From Pseudomonas sp. GR 6-02 (GTDB lineage: Bacteria > Pseudomonadota > Gammaproteobacteria > Pseudomonadales > Pseudomonadaceae): a DNA stretch of 64,000 bases. The translations under genes were made by a program, and so were the position numbers. How positions within the stretch are numbered: position 1 is the first letter of the stretch; each line of letters begins with the position of its first letter. The notes beneath the pieces are model-generated. The model was not told where the DNA came from and did not search any database. It saw only the letters and a list, made by a program, of their open reading frames with translations. The stretch lies in NCBI RefSeq assembly GCF_001655615.1, contig NZ_CP011567.1, positions 5,924,001 to 5,988,000 on the forward strand, in the 5' to 3' direction. Shown here in pieces: positions 25,660 through 35,484 of this stretch.

Positions 25660-27036
25660 TCAGCACTCAACCGCGCTAACCGCCAAGCCACCGCGCGATG
25701 TCTCTTTATATTTGTCGTGCATGTCGGCACCGGTATCACGCATGGTGCGGATCACCCGGTCCAGCGAGATAAAGTGCTGGCCGTCACCGCGCAGCGCCAT
25801 CTGCGCGGCGTTGATCGCTTTCACCGCAGCAATCGCATTGCGCTCGATGCACGGTACCTGCACCAGCCCGCCCACCGGGTCGCAGGTCAAGCCGAGGTTA
25901 TGCTCCAGGCCGATTTCCGCCGCGTTACACAGCTGCTCCGGCGTGGCACCAAGAACCTCCGCCAACCCGGCCGCCGCCATGGCGCAAGCCGAACCGACTT
26001 CACCCTGGCAACCGACTTCGGCACCAGAGATCGAGGCGTTCTTTTTGCACAGAATCCCTACCGCCGCAGCACTGAGGAAGTAATCGACCACATTGGCGTC
26101 GGTCACTGCCTCGCTGAATTTCATAAAGTAGTGCAACACCGCCGGAATGATCCCCGCCGCACCGTTGGTCGGCGCCGTGACCATGCGCCCGCCGGCAGCG
26201 TTTTCTTCGTTGACCGCCAGCGCGAACAGGTTGACCCACTCCATCGCGCTCAAGGTCGAGCCGATCACGTTGGGCTTGTTCAGCTCTTGCAAGCTGCGGT
26301 GCAACTTGGCCGCGCGACGGCGCACATTAAGACCGCCGGGCAGGATGCCTTCGTGCTTGAGGCCTTGCTCCACACAATCCTGCATGGCGCGCCAGAGCTT
26401 CATCAGGCCACTGCGGATTTCTTCTTCGCTGCGCCAGACTTTCTCGTTGGCCATCATCAATTCGGCCACGCGCAGGTTGTGCTTCTTGCACAGGCTGAGC
26501 AATTCGACGGCACTGGAGAAGTCGTAAGGCAGTACGGTGTTATCCAGATCCACCACACCGCTGGAAGCTTGCGCCTCGTCGACGACAAAACCGCCGCCGA
26601 TGGAATAGTAGGTATCGCGATGCAGCTCGCCGTGATCGCCTTCGGCAACCAGGGTCATGGCGTTCGGATGGAACGGCAGGTTCTCGTCGATCAGGCGCAT
26701 GTCCCGAGCCCAGATGAACGGGACCGACAAGCGGCCGTCGAGCAATAGCGTGTGAGTTTCACGCAAGGCTTCTATACGGATGCCGATTTGCGACGGATCG
26801 ATCGCGTCGGGCCACTCGCCCATCAACCCCATGATCACCGCGTTGTCGCTGCCGTGGCCGATGCCGGTGGCCGAGAGCGATCCGTATAGCTGAACTTCGA
26901 TGCGACACACCTGCTCCAGAAGCCCCCGCTCGCGCAAACCTTGCACGAACAGCGCCGCGGCGCGCATAGGCCCCACGGTGTGCGAACTGGAAGGGCCGAT
27001 GCCGATTTTGAACAAGTCGAAAACGCTGATAGCCAT
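25660..27036 (-). CDS. sdaB: L-serine ammonia-lyase (iron-sulfur L-serine dehydratase)
   Basis: A 458-residue single-chain enzyme that turns L-serine into pyruvate and ammonia. [20 protein letters not shown] is the N-terminal beta-domain signature. The C-terminal alpha domain has [15 protein letters not shown] and the Fe-S cysteines in [28 protein letters not shown] text (I see all three). ATG 27036 follows CAGGAG; an earlier in-frame Met lacks a site. Next to gbdR as in P. aeruginosa (PA5379). It disposes of the serine formed from glycine at the end of betaine breakdown. Confidence 0.92.
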   Translation of the reverse strand: MAISVFDLFKIGIGPSSSHTVGPMRAAALFVQGLRERGLLEQVCRIEVQLYGSLSATGIGHGSDNAVIMGLMGEWPDAIDPSQIGIRIEALRETHTLLLDGRLSVPFIWARDMRLIDENLPFHPNAMTLVAEGDHGELHRDTYYSIGGGFVVDEAQASSGVVDLDNTVLPYDFSSAVELLSLCKKHNLRVAELMMANEKVWRSEEEIRSGLMKLWRAMQDCVEQGLKHEGILPGGLNVRRRAAKLHRSLQELNKPNVIGSTLSAMEWVNLFALAVNEENAAGGRMVTAPTNGAAGIIPAVLHYFMKFSEAVTDANVVDYFLSAAAVGILCKKNASISGAEVGCQGEVGSACAMAAAGLAEVLGATPEQLCNAAEIGLEHNLGLTCDPVGGLVQVPCIERNAIAAVKAINAAQMALRGDGQHFISLDRVIRTMRDTGADMHDKYKETSRGGLAVSAVEC

Positions 27037-27472
27037 TACTGCTGAACTCCTGGATGTGCCTGCTCCAGGCGCAAAAGCGCCCAGTGACGGAGCTGCTACG
27101 CTCAAGCTGCAATCCGTCGAGATGGCCGCATCATCAGGCTTTTACCATGTCGTTCAACGTCTCACACCGACGCACTCATGCCCACTAGCGCCGCAGGTCT
27201 CTTACGCAATGTTTTCGCCGTTTTTTTGCGGATCAGCGGGGCAAATCGGGCTGAAAAAAGCTGTAAACGACGTCACCGACACTGGATGCGACCATCCCTG
27301 TACTGGTTACGACGCACCCTGTAGGCGTCAGATTTTCACTGGTACATGATCGTATCGACTCGATTGCAAGGCGCTGTGGTAGAGCTGTCTCCAAAACGCC
27401 ATCCAACCGCAACAGATAAGTGCGGTGGTCCAGTCGGAACACTGCCAAAAAAAACACTTAGGAGTCGCCCCT
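27037..27472. other. Divergent promoter region of L-serine dehydratase and cbcX
   Basis: A 436-nt gap without a gene. It contains a 21-bp-spaced direct repeat (27289-27323) that probably binds GbdR. The part next to L-serine dehydratase shows nothing I can name. Confidence 0.5.
27289..27323 (+). promoter_or_regulatory. Candidate GbdR operator: direct repeat at 21 bp
   Basis: CGACNNNCCCTGTA occurs at 27289-27302 (CGACCATCCCTGTA) and 27310-27323 (CGACGCACCCTGTA), starts exactly 21 bp apart, 149 nt upstream of the cbcX start. AraC-type activators bind such paired half-sites, and cbcXWV is GbdR-induced in P. aeruginosa. Assignment to GbdR is inference. Confidence 0.6.
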
Positions 27473-28420
27473 ATGAAAGGTTCCCCGTCGTTGTTGTTGG
27501 CCGCCATGCTGAGTCTGCCGTTCCTGGCTCAAGCCGCAGAGCCGGCCCAATGCAGCACCGTAAACTTCTCCGATGTCGGCTGGACGGACATTACCGCGAC
27601 CACCGCGACCACCAGCGTTGTGCTCAACGCCCTCGGCTACAAGACCAAGACCACGATGATTTCCGTGCCGGTGACCTACAAGTCCCTGGCCGACGGCAAG
27701 AACATGGACGTGTTCCTGGGTAACTGGATGCCGACCATGGAAAACGACATCAAGGCCTATCGGGATGCCGGCACCGTGGAAACCGTGCGCACCAACCTCA
27801 AAGGTGCCAAATACACCCTCGCCGTACCACAAGCGCTGTACGACAAAGGGCTGCATGACTTTGCCGACATCGCCAAGTTCAAGAAAGAACTCGACGGCAA
27901 GATCTACGGTATCGAGCCAGGCAACGACGGCAACCGTCTGATCCAGAGCATGATCGACAAAGACGCCTTCGGTCTCAAAACCGCCGGTTTCAAAGTCGTC
28001 GAATCCAGCGAGGCGGGCATGCTGTCGCAAGTCGACCGTGCACAAAAACGCGACACCGCCGTGGTGTTCCTCGGCTGGGCACCGCACCCGATGAACAAAC
28101 GTTTCAAGATTCAGTACTTGACCGGTGGCGATGACTTCTTCGGCCCGGATTTCGGTGCTGCCACCGTTGCGACCAACACTCGCAAGGGGTATACCCAAGA
28201 GTGCAGCAACGTCGGCCAACTGCTGAAAAACCTGGAGTTCACCGTCGACATGGAGAGTACGCTGATGGGCAACATCCTGGACGACAAGATGAAGCCTGAA
28301 GCGGCCGCCAAGGCCTGGCTGAAAAAGAACCCACAGGTGCTCGATACCTGGCTCGCTGGCGTGACCACCATTGACGGTAAACCAGGCCTGGAGGCCGTGA
28401 AAGCCAAGCTCGCGCAGTAA
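27473..28420 (+). CDS. cbcX: Choline ABC-transporter substrate-binding protein CbcX
   Basis: A 315-residue periplasmic protein with signal peptide MKGSPSLLLAAMLSLPFLAQA. It is from the same family as CaiX and carries the same features ([54 protein letters not shown]). It binds choline for the CbcWV importer. AGGAG before ATG 27473; the frame is open upstream but without a site. First gene of cbcXWV; cbcW follows after 66 nt, which contain a small GC-rich hairpin (GGGCAGGCTCGCCTGCCC). Confidence 0.92.
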   Translation: MKGSPSLLLAAMLSLPFLAQAAEPAQCSTVNFSDVGWTDITATTATTSVVLNALGYKTKTTMISVPVTYKSLADGKNMDVFLGNWMPTMENDIKAYRDAGTVETVRTNLKGAKYTLAVPQALYDKGLHDFADIAKFKKELDGKIYGIEPGNDGNRLIQSMIDKDAFGLKTAGFKVVESSEAGMLSQVDRAQKRDTAVVFLGWAPHPMNKRFKIQYLTGGDDFFGPDFGAATVATNTRKGYTQECSNVGQLLKNLEFTVDMESTLMGNILDDKMKPEAAAKAWLKKNPQVLDTWLAGVTTIDGKPGLEAVKAKLAQ

Positions 28421-28486
28421 TCGCTTACGCCGGGCAGGCTCGCCTGCCCGGGCTGTTTATTTCCTTGCATGCGGACGTTCACTACC

Positions 28487-29332
28487 ATGCTGATTGATCA
28501 GAAAATACCCTTAGGCCAGTACATCGCGAGCTTCGTTGAATGGTTGACGCAACACGGCGCCAGCACCTTCGACGCCATCGCCGTGTCACTGGAAACGATG
28601 ATCCACGGCGTGACTTTTGCGCTGACCTGGTTCAACCCGCTGGCATTGATCGGCCTCATCGCACTACTGGCACATTTCATCCAACGCAAATGGGGCCTGA
28701 CCGTTTTCGTCATCGCCTCCTTCCTGCTGATCCTCAATCTGGGGTACTGGCAGGAAACCATGGAAACCCTCGCCCAGGTGTTGTTCGCCACCCTGGTCTG
28801 CGTAGTGATCGGCGTGCCGTTGGGTATCGTCGCCGCGCACAAACCGATGTTCTACACACTGATGCGGCCGGTGCTCGATCTGATGCAGACCGTACCGACT
28901 TTCGTGTACCTCATTCCTACCCTGACCCTCTTCGGTCTGGGTGTGGTCCCGGGTCTGATCTCGACGGTGGTGTTCGCGATTGCCGCGCCCATCCGCCTGA
29001 CCTACCTGGGTATCCGCGATGTTCCGGACGAACTGATGGACGCCGGCAAAGCCTTTGGCTGCTCGCGCCGTCAGTTGCTCTCGCGCATCGAACTGCCCCA
29101 CGCCATGCCAAGCATCGCGGCCGGTATCACCCAGTGCATCATGCTGTCGTTGTCGATGGTGGTGATTGCGGCACTGGTGGGCGCCGACGGCCTGGGCAAA
29201 CCTGTGGTCAACGCACTGAACACTGCTGATATCGCACTGGGCTTCGAAGCAGGCCTGGCGATCGTATTGCTGGCGATCATGCTCGACCGTATCTGCAAAC
29301 AACCCGAAGCCAAAGTAGGGGGTGACGCATGA
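28487..29332 (+). CDS. cbcW: Choline/betaine/carnitine ABC-transporter permease CbcW
   Basis: A 281-residue inner-membrane permease of the OpuAB/ProW type with about six or seven membrane segments. The EAA loop DVPDELMDAGKAFGCSRRQLLSRIELPHAMPSI contacts the ATPase. It is shared by CbcX, CaiX and BetX in P. aeruginosa. The start at 28487 (MLIDQKIPLGQYI) matches the family, although an in-frame ATG at 28469 exists and neither has a strong ribosome site. Overlaps cbcV by 4 nt (ATGA). Confidence 0.9.
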   Translation: MLIDQKIPLGQYIASFVEWLTQHGASTFDAIAVSLETMIHGVTFALTWFNPLALIGLIALLAHFIQRKWGLTVFVIASFLLILNLGYWQETMETLAQVLFATLVCVVIGVPLGIVAAHKPMFYTLMRPVLDLMQTVPTFVYLIPTLTLFGLGVVPGLISTVVFAIAAPIRLTYLGIRDVPDELMDAGKAFGCSRRQLLSRIELPHAMPSIAAGITQCIMLSLSMVVIAALVGADGLGKPVVNALNTADIALGFEAGLAIVLLAIMLDRICKQPEAKVGGDA

Positions 29333-30507
29333 GCATTATTCGCTTCGAAGACGTGGACGTGATCTTCTCCAAAGATCCACGCGCCGCTCTCAAACTGCTC
29401 GACCAGGGCATGACCCGCAACGAGATTCTGAAAAAGACCGGGCAAATCGTCGGTGTCGAAAAGGCCAGCCTGGACATCGAGAAAGGTGAAATCTGCGTAC
29501 TGATGGGTTTGTCCGGCTCCGGCAAATCCAGCCTGTTGCGCTGCATCAACGGCCTCAACACCGTTAGCCGTGGCAAGTTGTTCGTCGAACACGAAGGCCG
29601 GCAGATCGACATCGCGTCCTGCACCCCGGCGGAACTGAAGATGATGCGCACCAAGCGCATCGCGATGGTGTTCCAGAAGTTCGCCCTGATGCCTTGGCTG
29701 ACGGTGCGCGAGAACATCAGCTTCGGTCTGGAAATGCAGGGTCGCCCCGAGAAAGAACGCCGCAAACTGGTGGACGAGAAGCTTGAGCTGGTGGGCCTGA
29801 CCCAGTGGCGCAACAAGAAACCCAATGAGCTCTCCGGCGGCATGCAGCAGCGTGTCGGCCTGGCCCGTGCGCTGGCGATGGACGCCGACATCCTGCTGAT
29901 GGACGAACCGTTCTCGGCCCTCGACCCGCTGATTCGCCAAGGCCTGCAAGACGAGCTGCTGGAACTGCAAAACAAGCTGAGCAAGACCATCGTCTTCGTG
30001 AGCCACGACCTCGATGAAGCCCTGAAGCTGGGCAGCCGTATCGCGATCATGAAAGACGGCCGGATCATCCAGTACAGCGTGCCGGAAGAAATCGTCCTGA
30101 ACCCTGCGGACGATTACGTGCGCACCTTCGTCGCCCACACCAATCCGCTGAACGTATTGTGTGGTCGCAGCCTGATGCGCACCCTGGACAACTGCAAACG
30201 CATCAACGGTTCGGTGTGCCTGGATCCGGGCGGCGATTCGTGGCTGGACCTGGCCGAAGGCAACACCATCAAAGGCGCGCGCCAGAACGGCTCGAGCCTG
30301 GACCTGCAGAAATGGATACCTGGGCAAGCGGTTGAAGCCCTGGGCCGTCGACCAACGCTGGTGGACTCCAACATCGGCATGCGCGATGCGCTGCAGATTC
30401 GTTACCAGACCGGCAACAAGCTGGTGCTGCACGACAACAACAAAGTGGTCGGGATCCTGGGCGACAGCGAGCTGTACCACGCGCTGCTCGGCAAGAACCT
30501 GGGGTAA
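29329..30507 (+). CDS. cbcV: Choline/betaine/carnitine ABC-transporter ATPase CbcV
   Basis: A 392-residue ATPase. It has Walker A GLSGSGKSS, Q-loop VFQKFALMPWLTV, signature LSGGMQQRVGLARAL, Walker B ILLMDEPFSALD and switch VSHDLDEAL. The last 100 residues form a regulatory region with CBS-like features, usual for the OpuAA/ProV group, which often sense ionic strength. Last gene of cbcXWV; a strong terminator follows 16 nt after the stop. Confidence 0.93.
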   Translation: MSIIRFEDVDVIFSKDPRAALKLLDQGMTRNEILKKTGQIVGVEKASLDIEKGEICVLMGLSGSGKSSLLRCINGLNTVSRGKLFVEHEGRQIDIASCTPAELKMMRTKRIAMVFQKFALMPWLTVRENISFGLEMQGRPEKERRKLVDEKLELVGLTQWRNKKPNELSGGMQQRVGLARALAMDADILLMDEPFSALDPLIRQGLQDELLELQNKLSKTIVFVSHDLDEALKLGSRIAIMKDGRIIQYSVPEEIVLNPADDYVRTFVAHTNPLNVLCGRSLMRTLDNCKRINGSVCLDPGGDSWLDLAEGNTIKGARQNGSSLDLQKWIPGQAVEALGRRPTLVDSNIGMRDALQIRYQTGNKLVLHDNNKVVGILGDSELYHALLGKNLG

Positions 30508-30523
30508 GCAAGACAGCAGACAC

Positions 30524-30557
30524 AAAAACGCCGCGAGATGATCGCGGCGTTTTTGTT
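30524..30557 (+). terminator. Rho-independent terminator of cbcXWV
   Basis: AACGCCGCGA-GATGA-TCGCGGCGTT followed by TTTTGTTTG. The stem is 10 bp and perfect. Confidence 0.92.
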
Positions 30558-30589
30558 TGTGCAGATATCAGGTCTGGAATACCGACAAC

Positions 30590-30721
30590 TGTGGCGAGGG
30601 AGCTTGCTCCCGCTGGGTTGCGGAGCGACCCCAATCCAGACACCACGGTATTTCAGATAGATCGCGTAACCAGGATCTACGACTGCTTCGCAGCCGAACG
30701 GGAGCGAGCTCCCTCGCCACA
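30590..30721. repeat. Long hairpin repeat between cbcV and betT
   Basis: GAGGGAGCTTGCTCCCGCT arms around about 85 nt, between two convergent genes. Confidence 0.88.
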
Positions 30722-30726
30722 ATGGA

Positions 30727-30753
30727 GATGCGGTGCATTCACTGCACCGCATC
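30727..30753 (-). terminator. Perfect hairpin at the 3-prime end of betT
   Basis: GATGCGGTGCA and TGCACCGCATC pair perfectly (11 bp, 5-nt loop) just after the betT stop. The U-run is poor (ATCTCCATT on the minus strand), so termination is likely but not certain. Confidence 0.55.
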
Positions 30754-30763
30754 ACCTCAAACC

Positions 30764-32770
30764 TCAGCTATAAACCCGGCCTAGCAGCTGCCGATGGCTT
30801 TCAAACTGATCGAGCACGTCACGGGTGATCTGATCCTGAGTGAAGCCCATCAAGTCATAGTCCTGGCTGCCGTTGTGCAGGTACACCTCAGCGCGGTAGT
30901 AACGTGCGCGCGGTTCATCGGCACTTTCGGCCGACACCGCTTCACTCGCCGCCGCCAGATAACCGTCCAGGCTCACTTCGTAGACAAAAGGGTTGCCCTC
31001 TTCCATCTCGATCCGCAGGCCCATGCAACGCTTGGCTTTACCCAGCAACGTTTGCACGTTCAGGCCCTTGCCACGCAGTTGAACCACGGCCTCTTCCAGC
31101 GCCGGGCTGACTTGTTTGTCCATGAAACGCTGAACAATCGACTGATTCGGCTGCAGATCCAGCTGGGTCAGACGCTCGCTGAAACCACGACGACCACGCG
31201 CTGCCAGTTCCGCTTGCTCCTGTTCGATCTGCACGTCCTGGCGCATGGCCTTGTGCAAACCGAACATGAAGAACACCAGCACCACCGAGAACGGCAGCCC
31301 CGCCAGCACCACCATGGTTTGCATGGCTTCGAAGTTACCGGCGAACAGCAGACCGATGGTCACCAGGGTGATCACCACCGACCAGAAAATCCGCAGCCAG
31401 TGCGGCGCGTCTTCGTCGACGTTGCCGCCCTTGCAGGAAAGGTTGGCCATCATCACCGCGCCGGAGTCCGCCGGGGTCAGGAACAACACGAAGCCAACAA
31501 AAATCGACACGCCAATGACAACTTTCGACGCCGGGTAATGCTCAAGCAACTGGTAGATCGCCATCGATGGCTGTTCCAGCGCCGTCTTCCCGAGCTCCAC
31601 CGCCCCATGGTTCATCACCAGGTCCAGGGCCGAGTTACCGAAGATCGACAGCCATGCCAGGGTGAAACCCAGCGGGATCAGCAGCACACCGGCGACCAGC
31701 TCACGCACCGTGCGACCACGGGAAATACGCGCGATGAACATGCCGACAAATGGCGCCCAGGAAATCCACCAGGCCCAGTAGAACAGGGTCCACAGGCCCA
31801 GCCAGCGGTCAGACTTCTCACTGTCGCCTTCATACACGTAGAGGTCGAAGGTCTTCAGCACCACGCCATTGAGGTAGTCACCAATGTTCTGCACAAAGCC
31901 GTTGAGCAGGTGCAGAGTCGGGCCGAACAACAGCACGAAAATCAGCAGACCGCTGAACAGCACGATGTTCAGGTTGGACAGACGACGAATGCCGTTTTCC
32001 ACGCCGGACACCGCTGCGATGGTCGCCACGGTGCTCATCACGATGATCACGATCAGCAAGTTGGTGTTGCTGTGCGCCATGCCGAACAGGTTTTCCAACC
32101 CCGACGAGACTTGCAGCGAACCGATCCCCAGGTTCGTCACCAGCCCCAGCAGGGTCACGAACATGCCGAAGCCGTCCACCGCATGACCGGCCGCGCCTTT
32201 GACCCAACGCTCGCCGACCAACGGATAAAGCGCCGAACGCAATGCCAACGGCTGGTTATGACGGTAAGCAAAGTACGCCACGGCCAGGCCGACCAAGGCG
32301 TAGATCGCCCAGCCATGCAGGCCCCAATGCAGGAACGTCAGCTGCACTGCCTGGCGTGCGGCAAGGTTGCTGCCGGCGACGCCTTCCGGCGGGTTGAAGT
32401 AATGGTCCAGCGGCTCGGACGCACCGAAGTACAACAGCGAGATGCCGATACCCGACGAGAACAGCATCCCCGCCCAGGCGCCGTAGCTGAAATCCGGGGT
32501 ATCGTCCTTGCTGCCCAACTTGAGCTTGCCGTAAGACGAAAACGCCAGGCCGACGACAAAAACCAGATAGGCGGCGATCACCACCATGTAGTACCAGCCG
32601 AAGCTGCGGGACAACCAGGCCTGGGCAATACCGAGCATTCTGCCGGCCTCTTGCGGGGCGACGATCAGAATGGCGGTCAACAGCAGGATCAGCGCGGTAG
32701 AGGTGTAGAACACCCAACCGTTGACCATCACCTTCTCGGGTGGGGTCTTTATTAGAGAGGCAGAACTCAT
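30764..32770 (-). CDS. betT: Choline BCCT transporter BetT
   Basis: A 668-residue transporter of the betaine/choline/carnitine family with twelve expected membrane segments and a long cytosolic C-terminus (about 160 residues) typical of BetT. Family signatures include WTLFYWAWWISWAPFVGMFIARISRGRT (trimmed tryptophan motif) and GASEPLDHYFNPPEG. It imports choline by proton motive force. ATG 32770 follows CGGAGC. Divergent from betI, with the BetI palindrome between them, so choline de-represses it. Pseudomonads carry several BetT paralogues; this is the one beside betIBA (BetT1 position). Confidence 0.92.
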   Translation of the reverse strand: MSSASLIKTPPEKVMVNGWVFYTSTALILLLTAILIVAPQEAGRMLGIAQAWLSRSFGWYYMVVIAAYLVFVVGLAFSSYGKLKLGSKDDTPDFSYGAWAGMLFSSGIGISLLYFGASEPLDHYFNPPEGVAGSNLAARQAVQLTFLHWGLHGWAIYALVGLAVAYFAYRHNQPLALRSALYPLVGERWVKGAAGHAVDGFGMFVTLLGLVTNLGIGSLQVSSGLENLFGMAHSNTNLLIVIIVMSTVATIAAVSGVENGIRRLSNLNIVLFSGLLIFVLLFGPTLHLLNGFVQNIGDYLNGVVLKTFDLYVYEGDSEKSDRWLGLWTLFYWAWWISWAPFVGMFIARISRGRTVRELVAGVLLIPLGFTLAWLSIFGNSALDLVMNHGAVELGKTALEQPSMAIYQLLEHYPASKVVIGVSIFVGFVLFLTPADSGAVMMANLSCKGGNVDEDAPHWLRIFWSVVITLVTIGLLFAGNFEAMQTMVVLAGLPFSVVLVFFMFGLHKAMRQDVQIEQEQAELAARGRRGFSERLTQLDLQPNQSIVQRFMDKQVSPALEEAVVQLRGKGLNVQTLLGKAKRCMGLRIEMEEGNPFVYEVSLDGYLAAASEAVSAESADEPRARYYRAEVYLHNGSQDYDLMGFTQDQITRDVLDQFESHRQLLGRVYS

Positions 32771-33003
32771 GGCACAGATGCTCCGGGCAGTGCGAGAGAA
32801 GAACACAAGGCAACGCGGTACCCGACCAATCGATTAGTTGGCAGCCGACCGGCGGGTGATATAAAGACACCCCGAAAAAAGCCCGAAACCCCTGGAACGC
32901 GTCTGCGTATGGGTTTCGAGCATTTTTGGATGTCGGTTTATCGTCATTTACACGTAGGAAAAATCTGTAAGCAGCGACGAATTGTCGCAGATCTTATTCT
33001 TTG

Positions 33004-33023
33004 TTGATTGAACGTTCAATCAA
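33004..33023. promoter_or_regulatory. BetI operator, perfect 20-bp palindrome
   Basis: TTGATTGAACGTTCAATCAA lies between divergent betT and betI, 70 nt upstream of the betI start. The core TTGAACGTTCAA is that of known BetI sites. The 323-nt gap 32771-33093 holds both promoters and no gene. Confidence 0.88.
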
Positions 33024-33093
33024 AACAAAATAGACTGGCCCTCAATCCGGTAGCCGTATTTCGTCCACCGGAAGGCCTAAGGAGATGTGCAAG

Positions 33094-33687
33094 ATGCCCA
33101 AGGTCGGTATGCAACCCATCCGCCGCCAGCAATTGATCGAAGCCACGCTTCAGGCCGTCGATCAGGTCGGCATGGGGGACGCCAGCATTGCGCTGATCGC
33201 CCGTTTGGCCGGTGTCTCGAATGGCATCATCAGTCACTATTTTCAGGACAAGAATGGCCTGATCGCCGCCACGATGCGGTATCTGATGAGCGTCCTCAGC
33301 GAGAACGTCACCGCGCGCCGTCAGGCGATGGCAGATGACAGCCCACGGGCGCATCTGCAGGTGATTATCGAAGGCAACTTCGACGCCAGCCAGGTCAATG
33401 GCCCGGCAATGAAAACCTGGTTGGCCTTCTGGGCCACCAGCATGCACCAGCCGTCTTTGCACAGGTTGCAGCGGATCAACGATCACCGTCTGTATTCCAA
33501 CCTGTGCTGCCAGTTCCGCCGTGCGTTGCCGCTTGATCAAGCGCGCAGCGCCGCCCGGGGCCTGGCAGCCCTCATTGACGGTTTGTGGTTGCGCGGCGCG
33601 CTGTCGGGAGATGCTTTCGACACCGAGCAGGCGCAAAGAATCGCTTACGAATACATGGATATCCAATTGGCCAAGCAGGTGAGTTAG
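33094..33687 (+). CDS. betI: TetR-family choline-responsive repressor BetI
   Basis: A 197-residue repressor. The TetR helix-turn-helix is [25 protein letters not shown] (about residues 29-53). The C-terminal domain has [15 protein letters not shown] and [17 protein letters not shown], typical of BetI. It represses betIBA and betT until choline binds. The start at 33094 is 9 nt from AAGGAG; the in-frame ATG at 33085 is too close to the site. Confidence 0.94.
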   Translation: MPKVGMQPIRRQQLIEATLQAVDQVGMGDASIALIARLAGVSNGIISHYFQDKNGLIAATMRYLMSVLSENVTARRQAMADDSPRAHLQVIIEGNFDASQVNGPAMKTWLAFWATSMHQPSLHRLQRINDHRLYSNLCCQFRRALPLDQARSAARGLAALIDGLWLRGALSGDAFDTEQAQRIAYEYMDIQLAKQVS

Positions 33688-33797
33688 AGCACACATAAAA
33701 CCGCTCAGCCCCTGAACGCCACTGATCAGCGTCGCCAACGCTACACGGCACGTCCCAGTGGTTAACGCCAACCAACTTATGCACTTGCGAGGACTTT

Positions 33798-35270
33798 ATG
33801 GCCCGTTTCGAACTGCAAAAACTCTACATCGACGGCGGCTACAGTGACGCCAGCAGCGACGCCACCTTCGAAGCCATCAACCCGGCTAACGGTGAAGTCC
33901 TCGCAACCGTACAGCGTGCGACCAAGGAAGACGTCGAGCGTGCAGTGGTCAGTGCCGAAAAGGGCCAGAAAATCTGGGCTGCGATGACCGCCATGGAGCG
34001 TTCGCGCATCCTGCGTCGTGCCGTCGACATCCTGCGCGAGCGCAACGATGAACTGGCCGCCCTGGAAACCCTGGACACCGGCAAGGCGTACTCCGAAACC
34101 CGTTACGTCGACATCGTCACCGGCGCTGACGTGCTGGAATACTACGCAGGTCTGGTACCGGCCATCGAAGGCGAGCAGATTCCACTGCGCACCACTTCTT
34201 TCGTCTACACCCGTCGCGAGCCACTGGGCATCGTGGCCGGTATCGGCGCGTGGAACTACCCGATCCAGATCGCCCTGTGGAAATCCGCTCCAGCCCTGGC
34301 GGCCGGTAACGCGATGATCTTCAAGCCAAGCGAAGTCACCTCGCTGACCACCCTGAAACTGGCCGAGATCTACACCGAAGCCGGCCTGCCGGCTGGTGTG
34401 TTCAACGTGTTGACCGGTAGCGGCCGTGAAGTCGGCACCTGGCTGACCGAACACCCACGCATCGAAAAAGTCTCCTTCACCGGCGGCACCGACACCGGCA
34501 AGAAAGTCATGGCCAGCGCTTCCGCCTCCACGCTGAAAGACGTGACCATGGAACTGGGCGGCAAATCCCCGCTGATCATTTTCGACGACGCCGACCTCGA
34601 TCGCGCCGCCGACACCGCGATGATGGCCAACTTCTACAGCTCCGGTCAGGTCTGCACCAACGGCACTCGCGTGTTCGTCCCGAGCCACCTGAAAGCCGCG
34701 TTCGAAGCCAAGATCGTTGAGCGCGTTGCACGCATCCGCGTTGGCAACCCGGAAGACGAAAACACCAACTTCGGCCCGCTGGTCAGCTTCGCCCACATGG
34801 AAAGCGTGCTGGGTTACATCGCCAAAGGTAAGGAAGAAGGTGCTCGCCTGCTGTGCGGCGGCGCTCGTCTGACCGACGGCGAATTCGCCAAAGGCGCATT
34901 CGTGGCCCCGACCGTGTTCACCGACTGCACCGACGAGATGACCATCGTGCGCGAAGAAATCTTCGGCCCGGTGATGAGCATCCTGACCTACGAAACCGAA
35001 GAAGAAGTGATCCGTCGCGCCAACGACACCGACTTCGGTCTGGCTGCCGGCGTTGTTACCAAAGACCTGAACCGCGCGCACCGCGTGATTCATCAACTGG
35101 AAGCCGGTATCTGCTGGATCAACGCCTGGGGCGAGTCCGACGCCAAGATGCCGGTCGGCGGCTACAAGCAGTCGGGCGTGGGCCGTGAGAACGGCATCAG
35201 CTCGCTGAACAACTTCACACGCATCAAATCGGTACAGGTCGAACTGGGCGATTACGCCTCGGTTTTCTGA
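33798..35270 (+). CDS. betB: Betaine aldehyde dehydrogenase BetB
   Basis: A 490-residue NAD(P)-dependent aldehyde dehydrogenase. PWNYP-type text ([20 protein letters not shown]), [11 protein letters not shown], the catalytic Glu in [11 protein letters not shown] and the catalytic Cys in [10 protein letters not shown] are all present. It oxidises betaine aldehyde to glycine betaine. GAGGAC site before ATG 33798. Second gene of betIBA, 110 nt after betI. Confidence 0.95.
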   Translation: MARFELQKLYIDGGYSDASSDATFEAINPANGEVLATVQRATKEDVERAVVSAEKGQKIWAAMTAMERSRILRRAVDILRERNDELAALETLDTGKAYSETRYVDIVTGADVLEYYAGLVPAIEGEQIPLRTTSFVYTRREPLGIVAGIGAWNYPIQIALWKSAPALAAGNAMIFKPSEVTSLTTLKLAEIYTEAGLPAGVFNVLTGSGREVGTWLTEHPRIEKVSFTGGTDTGKKVMASASASTLKDVTMELGGKSPLIIFDDADLDRAADTAMMANFYSSGQVCTNGTRVFVPSHLKAAFEAKIVERVARIRVGNPEDENTNFGPLVSFAHMESVLGYIAKGKEEGARLLCGGARLTDGEFAKGAFVAPTVFTDCTDEMTIVREEIFGPVMSILTYETEEEVIRRANDTDFGLAAGVVTKDLNRAHRVIHQLEAGICWINAWGESDAKMPVGGYKQSGVGRENGISSLNNFTRIKSVQVELGDYASVF

Positions 35271-35298
35271 TCTGACGCGAACCTGAAGCTGGGGCCTT

Positions 35299-35431
35299 TG
35301 TGGCGAGGGAGCTTGCTCCCGCTGGGCTGCGAAGCAGCCCCAACTTCAGGTTCAGCGCTCATTCAGACAGAACACGGTCGCTGATTTGCGACTGCTGCGC
35401 AGCCGAGCGGGAGCAAGCTCCCTCGCCACAG
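35299..35431. repeat. Long hairpin repeat between betB and betA
   Basis: GAGGGAGCTTGCTCCCGCT arms around about 85 nt, inside the bet operon. Confidence 0.88.
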
Positions 35432-35484
35432 TAAGTGACAAATCCGCGACCGCGACCTGACCAACTTCAAAGAGGGTGCATTCA

